64,000 nucleotides of DNA from Syntrophaceae bacterium (GTDB taxonomy: Bacteria; Desulfobacterota; Syntrophia; Syntrophales; Smithellaceae). The stretch lies in NCBI GenBank assembly GCA_018436925.1, contig JAHDKI010000015.1, positions 62,001 to 126,000 on the forward strand. The letters are read 5' to 3'. This document shows positions 52,449 through 61,586 of this stretch, in pieces; the stretch's first letter is position 1; every line of letters starts with the position of its first letter. Under the pieces are notes generated by a model. It made no database searches and had not been told where the DNA came from. It saw nothing but the letters and a program-made list of their open reading frames with translations. Both the position numbers and the translations under genes were made by a program.

Positions 52449-53669
52449 ATGATATCAATAAAACAGCTTCTTAAAAGAATATTCTACTTTCCAGTCTCAC
52501 CGGAATTTACGAGACGATTATTTCATGTTGATAGCGAGCCAGTCTCGCCAGTTAATTCGCCGAAATCAATATTGTTGGTTTGTCTCGACGAAATTGGCGA
52601 TATGGTTCTGAAAAGCCCTTTTATACGGGAACTGCGAAACAACTATCCCAAAGCAACGATCACTCTCATCGTTAAAAAGGGCATAGAAAATCTTTTTGAA
52701 CTATGCCCTTACTGCGACAATCTTCTTACTTTTGATCATAAGGCACCAAGGTTTGTCAGGCCTTTCATTCTTCATATTCGGGCATATCGGCTTGCTAAAG
52801 AAAATTTATGGAAGGCTGCTTTTGATTGGGCCATTATTCCCCGGTGGGATATTGATAATTATCATGCTACCTTTCTAGCATATTTTTCTAAAGCGCGCCG
52901 TCGCGTAGCTTTCTCGGAAACAGTTAATAAACTCAAAGCTTATAGTAATAAGGGCTATGACACACTACTGACAGAACCGATTCATAGATCTATTGTTTCC
53001 CACGAAGTGCCTACTATGTTAGGCATCCTTTCTTACTTGGGTGCTAGTATATCTTCGGATACGCTTGAGTTGTGGATTTCTGAGGAAGACCGTAAGTACG
53101 CTATCGATCTTTTGCCAGATGATTTAATGCGTCCAATCGTTGCGATCGCGCCGGGTGCTTTGCATAGTAATAAAGAGTGGCCTGTAGATCGTTATAGAGA
53201 GCTTTCAAAATGGCTCGTGCAGACATTCCATGCCCGCCTAATTATTCTTGGAGGAATAAACGACAGGGAGCTAGCTCAAATTATAGTAAATGGGACACCT
53301 GAAGAATCTATAGTTGATATGACTGGAAAAACAACTCTGAGGCAGACCGCCGCACTACTTGAGCGTTGTTCTTTGTACTTAGGAAATGACACTGGTGTCA
53401 AACACATGGCTGCTGCCATGGGTGTTAAAGTCATAGAAATATCGCGGTTTCCACAGTGTGGTGATCCGATGCACCAGAATTCACCAGTTCGTTTTCATGC
53501 ATGGGGTGTTGACAATATTGTCTTGCAGCCGAAAGTGCCGATGCCACCTTGTGACGATAAGTGTATTCGAAAAGAGGCGCATTGCATTTTAGGGGTTAAA
53601 TTGGAAACTGTCCAGTATGCGGTTGTAAAAATTCTTTCAGACGAAAAGATTGGTGGCGGGATTGAATAA
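52449..53669 (+). CDS. GT9 (heptosyltransferase family) glycosyltransferase
   Basis: 406 residues. SILLVCLDEIGDMVLKSPFIREL is the acceptor-side motif, VAIAPGALHSNKEWPVDRYREL the donor-side entry, and LGNDTGVKHMAAAMGVKVIEI the hallmark D-T-G-x-x-H block. The C-terminus carries four cysteines (PPCDDKCIRKEAHCI) of the sort seen in several GT9 proteins. In this context it may add heptose or another sugar to a glycan rather than act on the LPS core. Confidence 0.85.
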   Translation: MISIKQLLKRIFYFPVSPEFTRRLFHVDSEPVSPVNSPKSILLVCLDEIGDMVLKSPFIRELRNNYPKATITLIVKKGIENLFELCPYCDNLLTFDHKAPRFVRPFILHIRAYRLAKENLWKAAFDWAIIPRWDIDNYHATFLAYFSKARRRVAFSETVNKLKAYSNKGYDTLLTEPIHRSIVSHEVPTMLGILSYLGASISSDTLELWISEEDRKYAIDLLPDDLMRPIVAIAPGALHSNKEWPVDRYRELSKWLVQTFHARLIILGGINDRELAQIIVNGTPEESIVDMTGKTTLRQTAALLERCSLYLGNDTGVKHMAAAMGVKVIEISRFPQCGDPMHQNSPVRFHAWGVDNIVLQPKVPMPPCDDKCIRKEAHCILGVKLETVQYAVVKILSDEKIGGGIE

Positions 53670-53718
53670 TAGTAAGCAGTTTGGGCAAGTTATTGATGGT
53701 CAAAGCCGGAATACTAAA

Positions 53719-54984
53719 ATGGGTGTTTATAGGATAAATCTTAATATTCTAAAAAATACGGCCATTTTAGCAACATTTATAATTATTTTTTTTATATTCG
53801 GCTTGAATATCCCAACTTATTCAACAGCAGCCATTGTGGTAGCATTTTCTATATGTTTAATGTTTGGATGGTATTCTAATTGCTTGAATACAAATTTTCT
53901 TATCAAATTATCCTTGCTCAGTTTTTTTACCGGGAGCTATTATCTAATTCTTTACTTGTACGGCGATGTTACTCTTAGAAGCGCATTAACAAATAGCATT
54001 TTAATCATTTGTGCTTATATCACTGGTCGTTCTATTAATGTACCTTCTCTGCAAGGGGATATTTACGGAGCAATATTGATTCTATTATCAATGATCGCCG
54101 GCCTAATTATTTTTACCCTTCTAAGTGTTAATATATCAATTTTAGACAAGCCTGAAATGGTAGTAGTCTCGCGTCAGGTACAAAGTTTTTGGGATGCCGA
54201 TGTTCTACAACAGGCAACTTTCTTAGGTGTATTGTCTTCGCTTGGTTCAACTCTAATGCCCGCACTCTTATATGTGGACAGCATAAAAATGAATCATATA
54301 TATAAAATCTGTTTCGGTCTTATTGTTTTATCCTTTGTGTTAATCGCGCTATATGTTGGCACATTACTTCAAAATCGATTACCACACTTCTCGCTATTGT
54401 TGGCTCTATTGATATCTTTGTTTATTGGAAGAAAATATCTACTAAGACTATTCAATAGACGGGCAATTAGTATCATGATTTTTCTAATCGTTGGGCTTTC
54501 AGTATTTTTGTTTACAAATATTATCGATCATATTTATTCTTTTGTTTATAACGTAATATATGTTCGATTTCAAAGCGAAGGATTAGACACTTATCGTTAT
54601 GTGTCATGGAGTTATATGATTGGCGGATTATTCGATAGTCCTTTTGGTGGCCGCTCTGTGTACATTGGTAACGCTAGCTATGTTCATAATCTGTGGCTGG
54701 ATGTTGCTTTTCGTGCTGGCTTAATTCCCATGTTATGTCTCATTATGTTTCACATTGCACAAATCAAAAGTTTCATTTCTATTATCAAATCTAATATGAC
54801 ATTATTTGTCGTTATTCTCTTGGTATGTGTAGGGATTTCGTTCCTTGTTTCATTTGTTGGTGATCCCACGATGGATTCTTCGCCACTATCTTTTGCAGCA
54901 AGCTGTTTCTTTCTCGGTATTGTGAATTCACTGGCATTTGGCTCTAGAAATTATGAAAGACCTTCTGTAAGGACTAATGAATAA
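53719..54984 (+). CDS. Wzy-like O-antigen polymerase/ligase family membrane protein
   Basis: 421 residues from ATG 53719; TTG 53650 and GTG 53653, overlapping the GT9 stop, are possible earlier starts. At least ten hydrophobic helices are seen. A large loop after about residue 290 contains RYVSWSYMIGGLFDSPFGGRSVYIG and YVHNLWLDVAFRAGLIP, the conserved loop region (with YVHN) of the Wzy_C/WaaL superfamily. It probably polymerises the repeat unit flipped by the Wzx at 48292. Confidence 0.8.
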   Translation: MGVYRINLNILKNTAILATFIIIFFIFGLNIPTYSTAAIVVAFSICLMFGWYSNCLNTNFLIKLSLLSFFTGSYYLILYLYGDVTLRSALTNSILIICAYITGRSINVPSLQGDIYGAILILLSMIAGLIIFTLLSVNISILDKPEMVVVSRQVQSFWDADVLQQATFLGVLSSLGSTLMPALLYVDSIKMNHIYKICFGLIVLSFVLIALYVGTLLQNRLPHFSLLLALLISLFIGRKYLLRLFNRRAISIMIFLIVGLSVFLFTNIIDHIYSFVYNVIYVRFQSEGLDTYRYVSWSYMIGGLFDSPFGGRSVYIGNASYVHNLWLDVAFRAGLIPMLCLIMFHIAQIKSFISIIKSNMTLFVVILLVCVGISFLVSFVGDPTMDSSPLSFAASCFFLGIVNSLAFGSRNYERPSVRTNE

Positions 54985-55862
54985 TGGATATAGAGAAGAA
55001 ACCCAAGATTAGCATTGTAACACCCTCACTTAATCAAGCTAAATATTTAAATAAAACAATTAATACTATTTTGGAGCAGAATTATCGTAATCTGGAATAT
55101 ATCATCATTGATGGAGGAAGTACTGATGGCAGTGTAAACACTATTAGAAACTATAACTCCCGCCTATCATATTGGTGCAGTGAACCGGACGAGGGACAAA
55201 GCGCTGCAATTATGAAAGGTTTTTCTAACTGCAATGGTGAGCTTTTTGCCTGGGTTAATAGTGATGATATTCTTTTGCCGAACTGTTTGAATATTGTGGC
55301 GCGTTGTTATGAAAAAGAAAGTAAGCCAGATATTATTACAGCTAACATTTTATATATTGATCAAGATGACATCATTACAAGATTTGTTAGAGTTCCGAAA
55401 CAAACAAGAACATCATTTTATAAAGGAGTATGGTATTCAAGCCAACCTTGCATATTTTATAAAGCTTCTTTATTTCGTGAAGTTGGAGGTCTAAATAATA
55501 TCTACAGGCTTTCCATGGATGTCGATCTATGGATGCGCCTTATGAAAGACGGTGCGCGAGTGGTTCACCTTCCGCTATACCTCGGGGCATATAGATGGCA
55601 TGAGTCCGCGAAAACAGTGCAGTCGCTTAGGGGGCGGCGAACATGTGAAAATGCAGAAACTTCAAGAATCTATGATACAGAGAATGATATGGATCGGCCA
55701 TTAATTCGAACAGTCTGGCGGTTTGCATCGAAATTGTATCGCACAGTTAACCCTAATTACTACGCGAGGGAAATGGTAGAGTTCGCAATGATACAAAAGC
55801 CGCTTCGTTGGATGGAGTACGCTTTATCAGATAGTTTTATTCGGCAATTACGGAGCTACTAG
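54984..55862 (+). CDS. GT2 family glycosyltransferase
   Basis: 292 residues. PKISIVTPSLNQAKYLNKTI, YIIIDGGSTDGSV, WCSEPDEGQSAAIMKGF and WVNSDDILLPN form the full GT2 signature of the WcaA/colanic-acid type. LSMDVDLWMRLMKDG is the catalytic-base region. It overlaps the stops and starts on both sides by one base, so it belongs to one tightly coupled operon. Confidence 0.85.
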   Translation: MDIEKKPKISIVTPSLNQAKYLNKTINTILEQNYRNLEYIIIDGGSTDGSVNTIRNYNSRLSYWCSEPDEGQSAAIMKGFSNCNGELFAWVNSDDILLPNCLNIVARCYEKESKPDIITANILYIDQDDIITRFVRVPKQTRTSFYKGVWYSSQPCIFYKASLFREVGGLNNIYRLSMDVDLWMRLMKDGARVVHLPLYLGAYRWHESAKTVQSLRGRRTCENAETSRIYDTENDMDRPLIRTVWRFASKLYRTVNPNYYAREMVEFAMIQKPLRWMEYALSDSFIRQLRSY

Positions 55863-56947
55863 TGAAAATCGCTTTTTGGGGCTTACAAGGTTCTTTTAAT
55901 CATGATCAGGTCGGTGGTGTAAATTCGACGATTCGACGCCTCGCTGATAATATGAGCTGCAGCAATGAGATAACATTTATATATTATGATTGCAGGCAGC
56001 CTCAAAGCATGACATTATCAAACAATATTCGAGTTCTTTATCTCACAAACCTGGCGAGTGTTTTTGAAGAACTTTCGGACGGATATAATCATGTAGTCTC
56101 AATCTATATAAAGCCGATCGATCGACTTATGTACGCTCACTATAGGCGAAGAAGCCAGAGAAATATGTACTTTCACCATATATACTTCGTATGGAGCGAA
56201 TCTGCTATAAAAAGAAAATTACTTTTTGCAGAAGCTAAGTATTTTCCATTTAATGGTTGCCTCTTCTGCGTATCTCCAAGGATATATCAATCGGCTTGCC
56301 AATTAAAGCTTGCGTCGAAAATCTTATTGCCACCTGTTCCGAATTCGTATTTTTTGCAACCGGACATGAAAATCGAATCAAATAAAATTAGAGTTACTTT
56401 CTGTGGTCGTTTAGATTCTGGCAAAGGGATTCGTGAAGTCGTCGAACTATTCGAGTACCTTAAAGTGAGCAGTAACATTGAGCCGTTAATATTCGGCTTT
56501 CCGTGGAAGCACAAACCTGAAACAACTAGTTTGCACGAGCAATTGCTCGGAAATGATAGAATTAATTATAAGTTCGTTAATTATGAACGATGGTCGCCAC
56601 TGTTAGAAGATGAACTTCGCGAGGTATTGAGTAAAACAGATATTTTGCTACTTCCTTATAGACAATTGAGCAGTACTGTTGATATGCCACTTTTGCTCTT
56701 AGAGGGCATGGCAAGCCTCTGCGCAATAGTTACGCCACCGCTTGGTAATCTTCATGACATTTACGGAGATAGCCCATTTAACTTGAGTCGAGATTGGGAC
56801 ATTGATGCTATATTTTCTATAGTAGAAAATGCTAATCTTCATTTAAAGGAAGAAAAGCGTAGAATATATATACGTAATCAATCGCTAGGCTTCAATGAAG
56901 AAGATGCGACGCAAATATTTAAGAAAGCAATTGAGACAAATATCTAG
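55862..56947 (+). CDS. GT4-like glycosyltransferase
   Basis: 361 residues from GTG at 55862, overlapping the preceding TAG by one base. The C-terminal donor domain shows VTFCGRLDSGKGIREVVELF, TDILLLPYRQLSSTVDMPLLLLEGMASLCAIVTPPLGN, a divergent GT4 block with the E at the usual place. The N-terminal half opens with IAFWGLQGSFNHDQVGGVNSTIRRL, containing the GG-V loop. The donor is unknown. Confidence 0.75.
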   Translation: MKIAFWGLQGSFNHDQVGGVNSTIRRLADNMSCSNEITFIYYDCRQPQSMTLSNNIRVLYLTNLASVFEELSDGYNHVVSIYIKPIDRLMYAHYRRRSQRNMYFHHIYFVWSESAIKRKLLFAEAKYFPFNGCLFCVSPRIYQSACQLKLASKILLPPVPNSYFLQPDMKIESNKIRVTFCGRLDSGKGIREVVELFEYLKVSSNIEPLIFGFPWKHKPETTSLHEQLLGNDRINYKFVNYERWSPLLEDELREVLSKTDILLLPYRQLSSTVDMPLLLLEGMASLCAIVTPPLGNLHDIYGDSPFNLSRDWDIDAIFSIVENANLHLKEEKRRIYIRNQSLGFNEEDATQIFKKAIETNI

Positions 56948-58320
56948 TGACCGAACGTGAGATGTCAGTGTATAAAATTAAAACCTTAATAAGTTGCTTC
57001 TTTGAAGCGCTCCACCATCAGAACATATTATATTGTGTATTACGAAACTACGACGAACTTCCTGATAACATCAGCAATGACATAGATCTGCTAGTGTCTG
57101 AGTGCGATGTCAGCGCATTTGAAGAATGCCTACTGTCGGCAGCGCGAACGCAAGAACTGACTCTAATTTCACGACCCCGTCGCTATGGCTATAGATCGTA
57201 TAGATTTCTGGTAAACCAATCGGGGAAAGTTATTCATTTTGATGCGTGGACAAAAATAACATGGCGAGGAATGGCTTGGGCTAATGTTGATGATATTCTC
57301 GCAAAAAGACGCAAATATTTAAACTTTTATATTCCGCAATATCCAGATGAAGTATGCGTCACTTTATTAAAAGATTTGGTTCAAGTTGGCACAGTTAAGG
57401 ATAAGTATAAAGAATCTATTCGTCAATTTGCGCGACACAGCCGGCACGATATGATTCAGTCATTGAGTTGGAGTATGAAAAAACAAACAGTTATGGATTT
57501 ATGCAGTCTGATTGCACGCGGCGAGTGGGTGGAAATTGAAAGAAATGTGGCTATTATAAGAAGGAGCCTTGTGGCTAAGTGCGCATTGGCTCGGCCTGTC
57601 TCGTTAGTATGGGGTGCTGCATGCTTTGCAGGGCATTATTTTCGCATGCTTAATTCTCGTCGGTCGGGTTTCTTTATTGCCTTCGTTGGGCCAGATGGTT
57701 CGGGTAAATCAACAATCGCGGGCAAAGTCATGGATAATTTGAAGGAAGCCTTTCCAAAAACCCTTTACTATCATGGCCGTTTTTACTTCCTGCCCGATTT
57801 AAGAAATATTTATAATGTGCTTATCGCACGATTTAGGCAATCAAGAGGCTCGAGTGAGAATATTAAAAGCGAGTTGAAAGAAGAAAGTGATAAAGTTCCA
57901 AAATGGCGATTGTACCTTTACATGATTTACTATTTTTGGGATTATTTTTTAGGTTACATAGTGATTGGAATCGTTCGATCAAAAAGCGCATTGCTAATTT
58001 TTGACCGGTACTTTTATGATTACTTTATTCAGAAACAGTTTTCACAAGGTCATCATAAGCTTGCCAGATTAATGCTAACATTAATTCCGAAGCCAGATAT
58101 GATTATATATTTAAAGAGCGCGGCGCAAACGATTTATAACAGAAAGCCTGAATTATCTGAAGCGCAAATAACTTTTCAGCAGACAATGATTGAAAAGTAT
58201 CTGTCCGGTATGAATGGATTTCGCACTGTTAGTAATGAGGATGATGAAATAACGTCTCTCAAAGAAATAACCGCAATCATAGTATCCGAGCTCGAGAAGA
58301 GAAATATTTGCGCATATTGA
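56947..58320 (+). CDS. nucleotidyltransferase-like domain fused to a thymidylate-kinase-like P-loop kinase
   Basis: 457 residues from GTG 56947 (ATG 56962 possible). Residues ~10-160 resemble a minimal nucleotidyltransferase: YCVLRNYDELPDNISNDIDLLVSE includes the D-x-D pair of that fold. From about 235, IAFVGPDGSGKSTIAGKVMDNL is a Walker A (Lys254), LLIFDRYFYDYFIQ is the DRY/DR-type segment of thymidylate kinases, and PDMIIYLKSAAQTIYNRKPELSE follows. Kinases like this recur in polysaccharide loci, where they may phosphorylate a sugar or lipid; the substrate is unknown. Confidence 0.75.
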   Translation: MTEREMSVYKIKTLISCFFEALHHQNILYCVLRNYDELPDNISNDIDLLVSECDVSAFEECLLSAARTQELTLISRPRRYGYRSYRFLVNQSGKVIHFDAWTKITWRGMAWANVDDILAKRRKYLNFYIPQYPDEVCVTLLKDLVQVGTVKDKYKESIRQFARHSRHDMIQSLSWSMKKQTVMDLCSLIARGEWVEIERNVAIIRRSLVAKCALARPVSLVWGAACFAGHYFRMLNSRRSGFFIAFVGPDGSGKSTIAGKVMDNLKEAFPKTLYYHGRFYFLPDLRNIYNVLIARFRQSRGSSENIKSELKEESDKVPKWRLYLYMIYYFWDYFLGYIVIGIVRSKSALLIFDRYFYDYFIQKQFSQGHHKLARLMLTLIPKPDMIIYLKSAAQTIYNRKPELSEAQITFQQTMIEKYLSGMNGFRTVSNEDDEITSLKEITAIIVSELEKRNICAY

Positions 58321-58321
58321 T

Positions 58322-59194
58322 ATGATACATCATAATAAATACAATTCGTCACCTAAACTAGCCATGACGGTTCTGATTTTAACCCACAATGAGGAGCAGA
58401 ATATCTCGACGGCGCTCGACTCCGTTGTTCCTCATTTCGAGCAAATCATTATCGTAGATTCATTTAGTTCTGACAAGACAGTTGAAATTTGCAAAAGCTA
58501 TCCTAGCGTCATGGTATATCAGAATGCTTTTCAGGATTGGGCTCAACAACGGAACTGGATGCTTGCAAACTGCGAGATAAAGTATGACACCGTATTTTTT
58601 TTAGATGCTGATGAATATTTACCAGATATTTTTGTGTCTGAACTTCGCAAATTGCTTAGCTGTAATAATACGTATGCATCCATAAAGATAATGCCCGCCT
58701 ACATATTCCTCGGGAAAAGACTCAGATATGCATATGGGCATCCGAAGGTGCGGCGGATATTCAAAAGACAAGGGCTGAAATACACGTGCGAGGGCGCACG
58801 AGATCATGCAGTATCAGAAGGACGCGTATTGGAAGTAAAAACCCCGTTTATTCATCACGATAGAAAGCCAATCGAAAGGTGGATATCAAAGCATAATTCG
58901 AATGCAGCGAGGGAAGCTGATTTTTATTTTAAAAACGAAACAAGACTAAATTCATCGACGCAGCCACTTGACTTGCGTATTCGCGCCTTGGTTAGGCAGG
59001 GGGTGTGGAATCGCTTGCCTCTCCTAATAAGACCTTTTATTTATTTTTTTTATCGATACATTATTAAGCTTGGTATACTCGATGGGAAAGCGGGTTTTAT
59101 TTATTGCTACCTTCATGCATTTTGGTATCAAAGTCTTATTGATATCATGATTATCGAAAGAAAGAACGATAGAAAGTGTCAATCAAGTACCTGA
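58322..59194 (+). CDS. GT2 family glycosyltransferase (WaaE/KdtX-like)
   Basis: 290 residues. MTVLILTHNEEQNISTALDSV, IIIVDSFSSDKTVEI and FQDWAQQRNWMLAN and FFLDADEYLP are the exact signature of WaaE/KdtX-type beta-glucosyltransferases. A C-terminal hydrophobic region (LIRPFIYFFYRYIIKLGIL) suggests membrane association. It begins 1 nt after the previous stop and overlaps the next gene by 19 nt. Confidence 0.85.
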   Translation: MIHHNKYNSSPKLAMTVLILTHNEEQNISTALDSVVPHFEQIIIVDSFSSDKTVEICKSYPSVMVYQNAFQDWAQQRNWMLANCEIKYDTVFFLDADEYLPDIFVSELRKLLSCNNTYASIKIMPAYIFLGKRLRYAYGHPKVRRIFKRQGLKYTCEGARDHAVSEGRVLEVKTPFIHHDRKPIERWISKHNSNAAREADFYFKNETRLNSSTQPLDLRIRALVRQGVWNRLPLLIRPFIYFFYRYIIKLGILDGKAGFIYCYLHAFWYQSLIDIMIIERKNDRKCQSST

Positions 59195-60279
59195 GCATCA
59201 TAACGCACTATGTGCCTGACTATCACTACGGTGGCGTCGTTCAAAGCGGTCATCATCTTTTTCAGTGCCTGATGCGCCAAGCCAGTTTCAGAATATCCTC
59301 TGTGAGTAAAAATCCCATAAACGTTCAAAATATTATCGGCGACTATGGGCATTGCTATAAATCAATCTTGCTCCACAGATATGGCCTGTCATTAACTTTA
59401 TTATTCGGACTATGGCGTGACATAAAGCAATCGGATATTGTTTACATACACGGGCTTTTGGCTTTTCCGGTAAGCTTGGGAATGCTTTATGCTTTTATCC
59501 AAAATAAGCCTTTTGCGATCGAGACAAATGGTTTGACCGAATGGTCCGCTTCTGTGAGAAAAATCCGAAAGCATGTCTTTTTTCAATGCTTTGCTTTTCC
59601 TTTGATGAAGCGGGCCAAGTATGTCCGTGTTACATCTTTAGCAGAAGAGCAGTATCTACATAAAAATGGTGTTATGAATACGGTAATGATTAGCAATGGA
59701 ATTACATTGGATGAGTTTAAAGAATTGCCGGTTCGATCAAAAAGCGAAAAATTCGTATTTTTGTTTCTGGGTCGTATCGGCCAGGAAAAGGGACTGGATA
59801 TTCTGATTCAGGCTTATCGAGAATTCTGCCAAGTATATCCGTTGCGAGATCATGAACTTCTACTTGTGGGCCCCGACCTCCAAAATTATCTGAAGCATCT
59901 GGCGATTGATTATAAAAATGAAAGTATAAAGTATCTCCCGGGAATATACGGACCGGATAAACTTCAGTTGATACGTGATTCTGATGTTTTAATTTTGCCG
60001 TCATACAGCGAAAATTTCGGTAATGTGGTTGCCGAAGCCCTCGCTTGTGAGAGACCTGTCATAACAACAACAGGAACACCCTGGCGTGAAATAGAGAAAG
60101 TGGGATGCGGCATATATATTCCGCCTGCGGCGGAAGCCCTTTTCAGCGCTATGGAAAAGATGTATCTGAAATCACCGGAAGAAAGGGAGGAAATGGGTAA
60201 AAAGGGGCGTGCATACGTATTTGATAACTTCGATTGGGAAAAGAAAGCTAAAGAAATATTCGATCATCTCCAGGCTTAA
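59176..60279 (+). CDS. GT4 family glycosyltransferase
   Basis: 367 residues from GTG at 59176. YLSIITHYVPDYHYGGVVQS is the GT-B acceptor entry with the GG loop; VFLFLGRIGQEKGLDILIQAY, LLLVGPDLQNYL and PSYSENFGNVVAEALACERPVI, with the E-N-F-G-N-V-V-A-E-A block, are classical GT4 motifs. GC content rises again in the second half of this gene, so the AT-rich segment grades out here. Confidence 0.87.
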   Translation: MSIKYLSIITHYVPDYHYGGVVQSGHHLFQCLMRQASFRISSVSKNPINVQNIIGDYGHCYKSILLHRYGLSLTLLFGLWRDIKQSDIVYIHGLLAFPVSLGMLYAFIQNKPFAIETNGLTEWSASVRKIRKHVFFQCFAFPLMKRAKYVRVTSLAEEQYLHKNGVMNTVMISNGITLDEFKELPVRSKSEKFVFLFLGRIGQEKGLDILIQAYREFCQVYPLRDHELLLVGPDLQNYLKHLAIDYKNESIKYLPGIYGPDKLQLIRDSDVLILPSYSENFGNVVAEALACERPVITTTGTPWREIEKVGCGIYIPPAAEALFSAMEKMYLKSPEEREEMGKKGRAYVFDNFDWEKKAKEIFDHLQA

Positions 60280-60290
60280 AGGATACAGCC

Positions 60291-61064
60291 ATTCCATTCA
60301 AAATCTCTATCATCACCGCTGTATTGAATCGTAGAGACACTCTTTCATCATGTATTGAAAGTGTAATGGGACAGGATTATCCCGACGTTGAGCATATTCT
60401 CATCGATGGCGGTTCGACGGATGGGACGCTGAAAGTCATAAGAAGTTATCAGGATAAGATCAGCCGCTGGATCAGCGAGCCGGACAGCGGCTTATATGAC
60501 GCCATGAACAAGGGCATTCGTCTGGCAACAGGCGATGTGATCGGCATCCTGAATTCAGACGATTATTATACGGACAAAAGTGCGCTATCGACTGTTGCTG
60601 AATGCCTGAAGAAGAAAATCGATTCCTGCTATGGCGATATTGATTATGTGGATGGATGTAAGAGTGGCAGTCCGGTTCGGGCGTGGCATGCCGGCGAGTA
60701 TCATCGAAACCGATTTAAATGGGGCTGGATGCCGCCACATCCGACATTTTTTGCCCGCACGGCGCTCTATGAAAAGTACGGCCTATTTAATCTGGATTTT
60801 AAACTGGCTGCGGATTATGAACTGATGCTTCGGTTTCTATACAAGCACCATGTTTCGGCAACCTACATTCCCAAGTGTCTGGTCACGATGCGAACGGGCG
60901 GGGCATGCAGGCCGAGCCCATTGAATACGCTTAATAACATGGCCGAAAACTACCGCGCCTGGAAAGTCAACGGTCTTCGCCCGAATCCCTTAACCTTTCT
61001 TCTAAAACCTTTGTCGAAGATTGGGCAGTATGCGCGCTTTAGAAGCGTAAGGAGTAAAGAGTGA
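60291..61064 (+). CDS. GT2 family glycosyltransferase, probably initiated at ATT
   Basis: 257 residues if started at ATT 60291. The conserved first strand of the fold (KISIITAVLNRRDTLSSCI) is encoded upstream of the first standard start codon, TTG 60324, and no ATG, GTG or TTG lies between the previous stop and 60324 in frame. AAAGGA sits 7 nt before the ATT, so ATT is the best candidate. LIDGGSTDGTLKVI, WISEPDSGLYDAMNKG and LNSDDYY complete the GT2 signature. The last six codons and the TGA stop are heptamer-repeat sequence (R6). Confidence 0.8.
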   Translation: MPFKISIITAVLNRRDTLSSCIESVMGQDYPDVEHILIDGGSTDGTLKVIRSYQDKISRWISEPDSGLYDAMNKGIRLATGDVIGILNSDDYYTDKSALSTVAECLKKKIDSCYGDIDYVDGCKSGSPVRAWHAGEYHRNRFKWGWMPPHPTFFARTALYEKYGLFNLDFKLAADYELMLRFLYKHHVSATYIPKCLVTMRTGGACRPSPLNTLNNMAENYRAWKVNGLRPNPLTFLLKPLSKIGQYARFRSVRSKE

Positions 61065-61275
61065 GGCGTCAGGGGGAAAACCGATTTAAGTTTTCATTGT
61101 TAAGTTCTGCGCTTCGAGCAGGCGATAGGCACGAAAGAAAACAGTTTCCGGTTGAAAGTTCACAGTTTCCAGTTGTTTGGCGGTGAATACAAAGCCACGA
61201 TATCGTTTCAGATTTAAAGTTGAATGTTGTGCGAGTTCGTCAAAGCATTCCGGAACACGGATGAAAGTTTAAAGA
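61044..61275 (+). repeat. composite heptamer repeat, copy R6 (degenerate)
   Basis: Starts inside the 3' end of the preceding glycosyltransferase gene with AGCGTAA, GGAGTAA, AGAGTGA (its TGA is the stop codon) and GGCGTCA. TTTAAGTTTTCATTGTTAAG, a cluster of CAGTTTCC/GGTTGAAAG words, and a decayed version of the block in R2-R4 (GTGCGAGTTCGTCAAAGC) follow. It makes up most of the 288-nt gap before vapB. Confidence 0.8.
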
Positions 61276-61310
61276 AGCCCTTGCAGTTGATTTTTCTTTG
61301 TTGTTGTGTT

Positions 61311-61327
61311 ACACGTAAGTCACGTGT
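61311..61327 (+). promoter_or_regulatory. inverted repeat upstream of vapB (probable operator)
   Basis: ACACGT-AAGTC-ACGTGT is a perfect 6-nt inverted repeat 25 nt before the GTG start. Ribbon-helix-helix antitoxins bind short palindromes at their own promoter, so this is the likely autoregulatory site. Confidence 0.5.
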
Positions 61328-61352
61328 ACTCAGGAACGTGGAGGTTTTTTAA

Positions 61353-61586
61353 GTGAAACAAAATATCACAATCAGTCTGGATAAAGACATCATCAGCGCA
61401 GGGAAGCAGATTGCCGCAAAGCAGGGGACATCATTAAATCGCATGTTACGTGAGGAACTCGAAAGAATGATCCGCAACGCGAGGCAGTATGATGTTTCGA
61501 AACACAAGGCGATTACCGCTATGCAGAAAGGGTTTCATTCCGGCATGGATCGCTATCCTGCAAGAGATGCTCTCCATGACAGATAA
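61353..61586 (+). CDS. vapB: VapB-like antitoxin (ribbon-helix-helix type)
   Basis: 77 residues from GTG at 61353 with GGAGG upstream. KQNITISLDKDIISAGKQIAAKQGTSLNRMLREELERMI is a ribbon-helix-helix DNA-binding unit of the DUF6364/VapB kind; the C-terminal part is charged and probably wraps the toxin. It overlaps vapC by 11 nt, the usual coupling in such operons. Confidence 0.82.
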   Translation: MKQNITISLDKDIISAGKQIAAKQGTSLNRMLREELERMIRNARQYDVSKHKAITAMQKGFHSGMDRYPARDALHDR

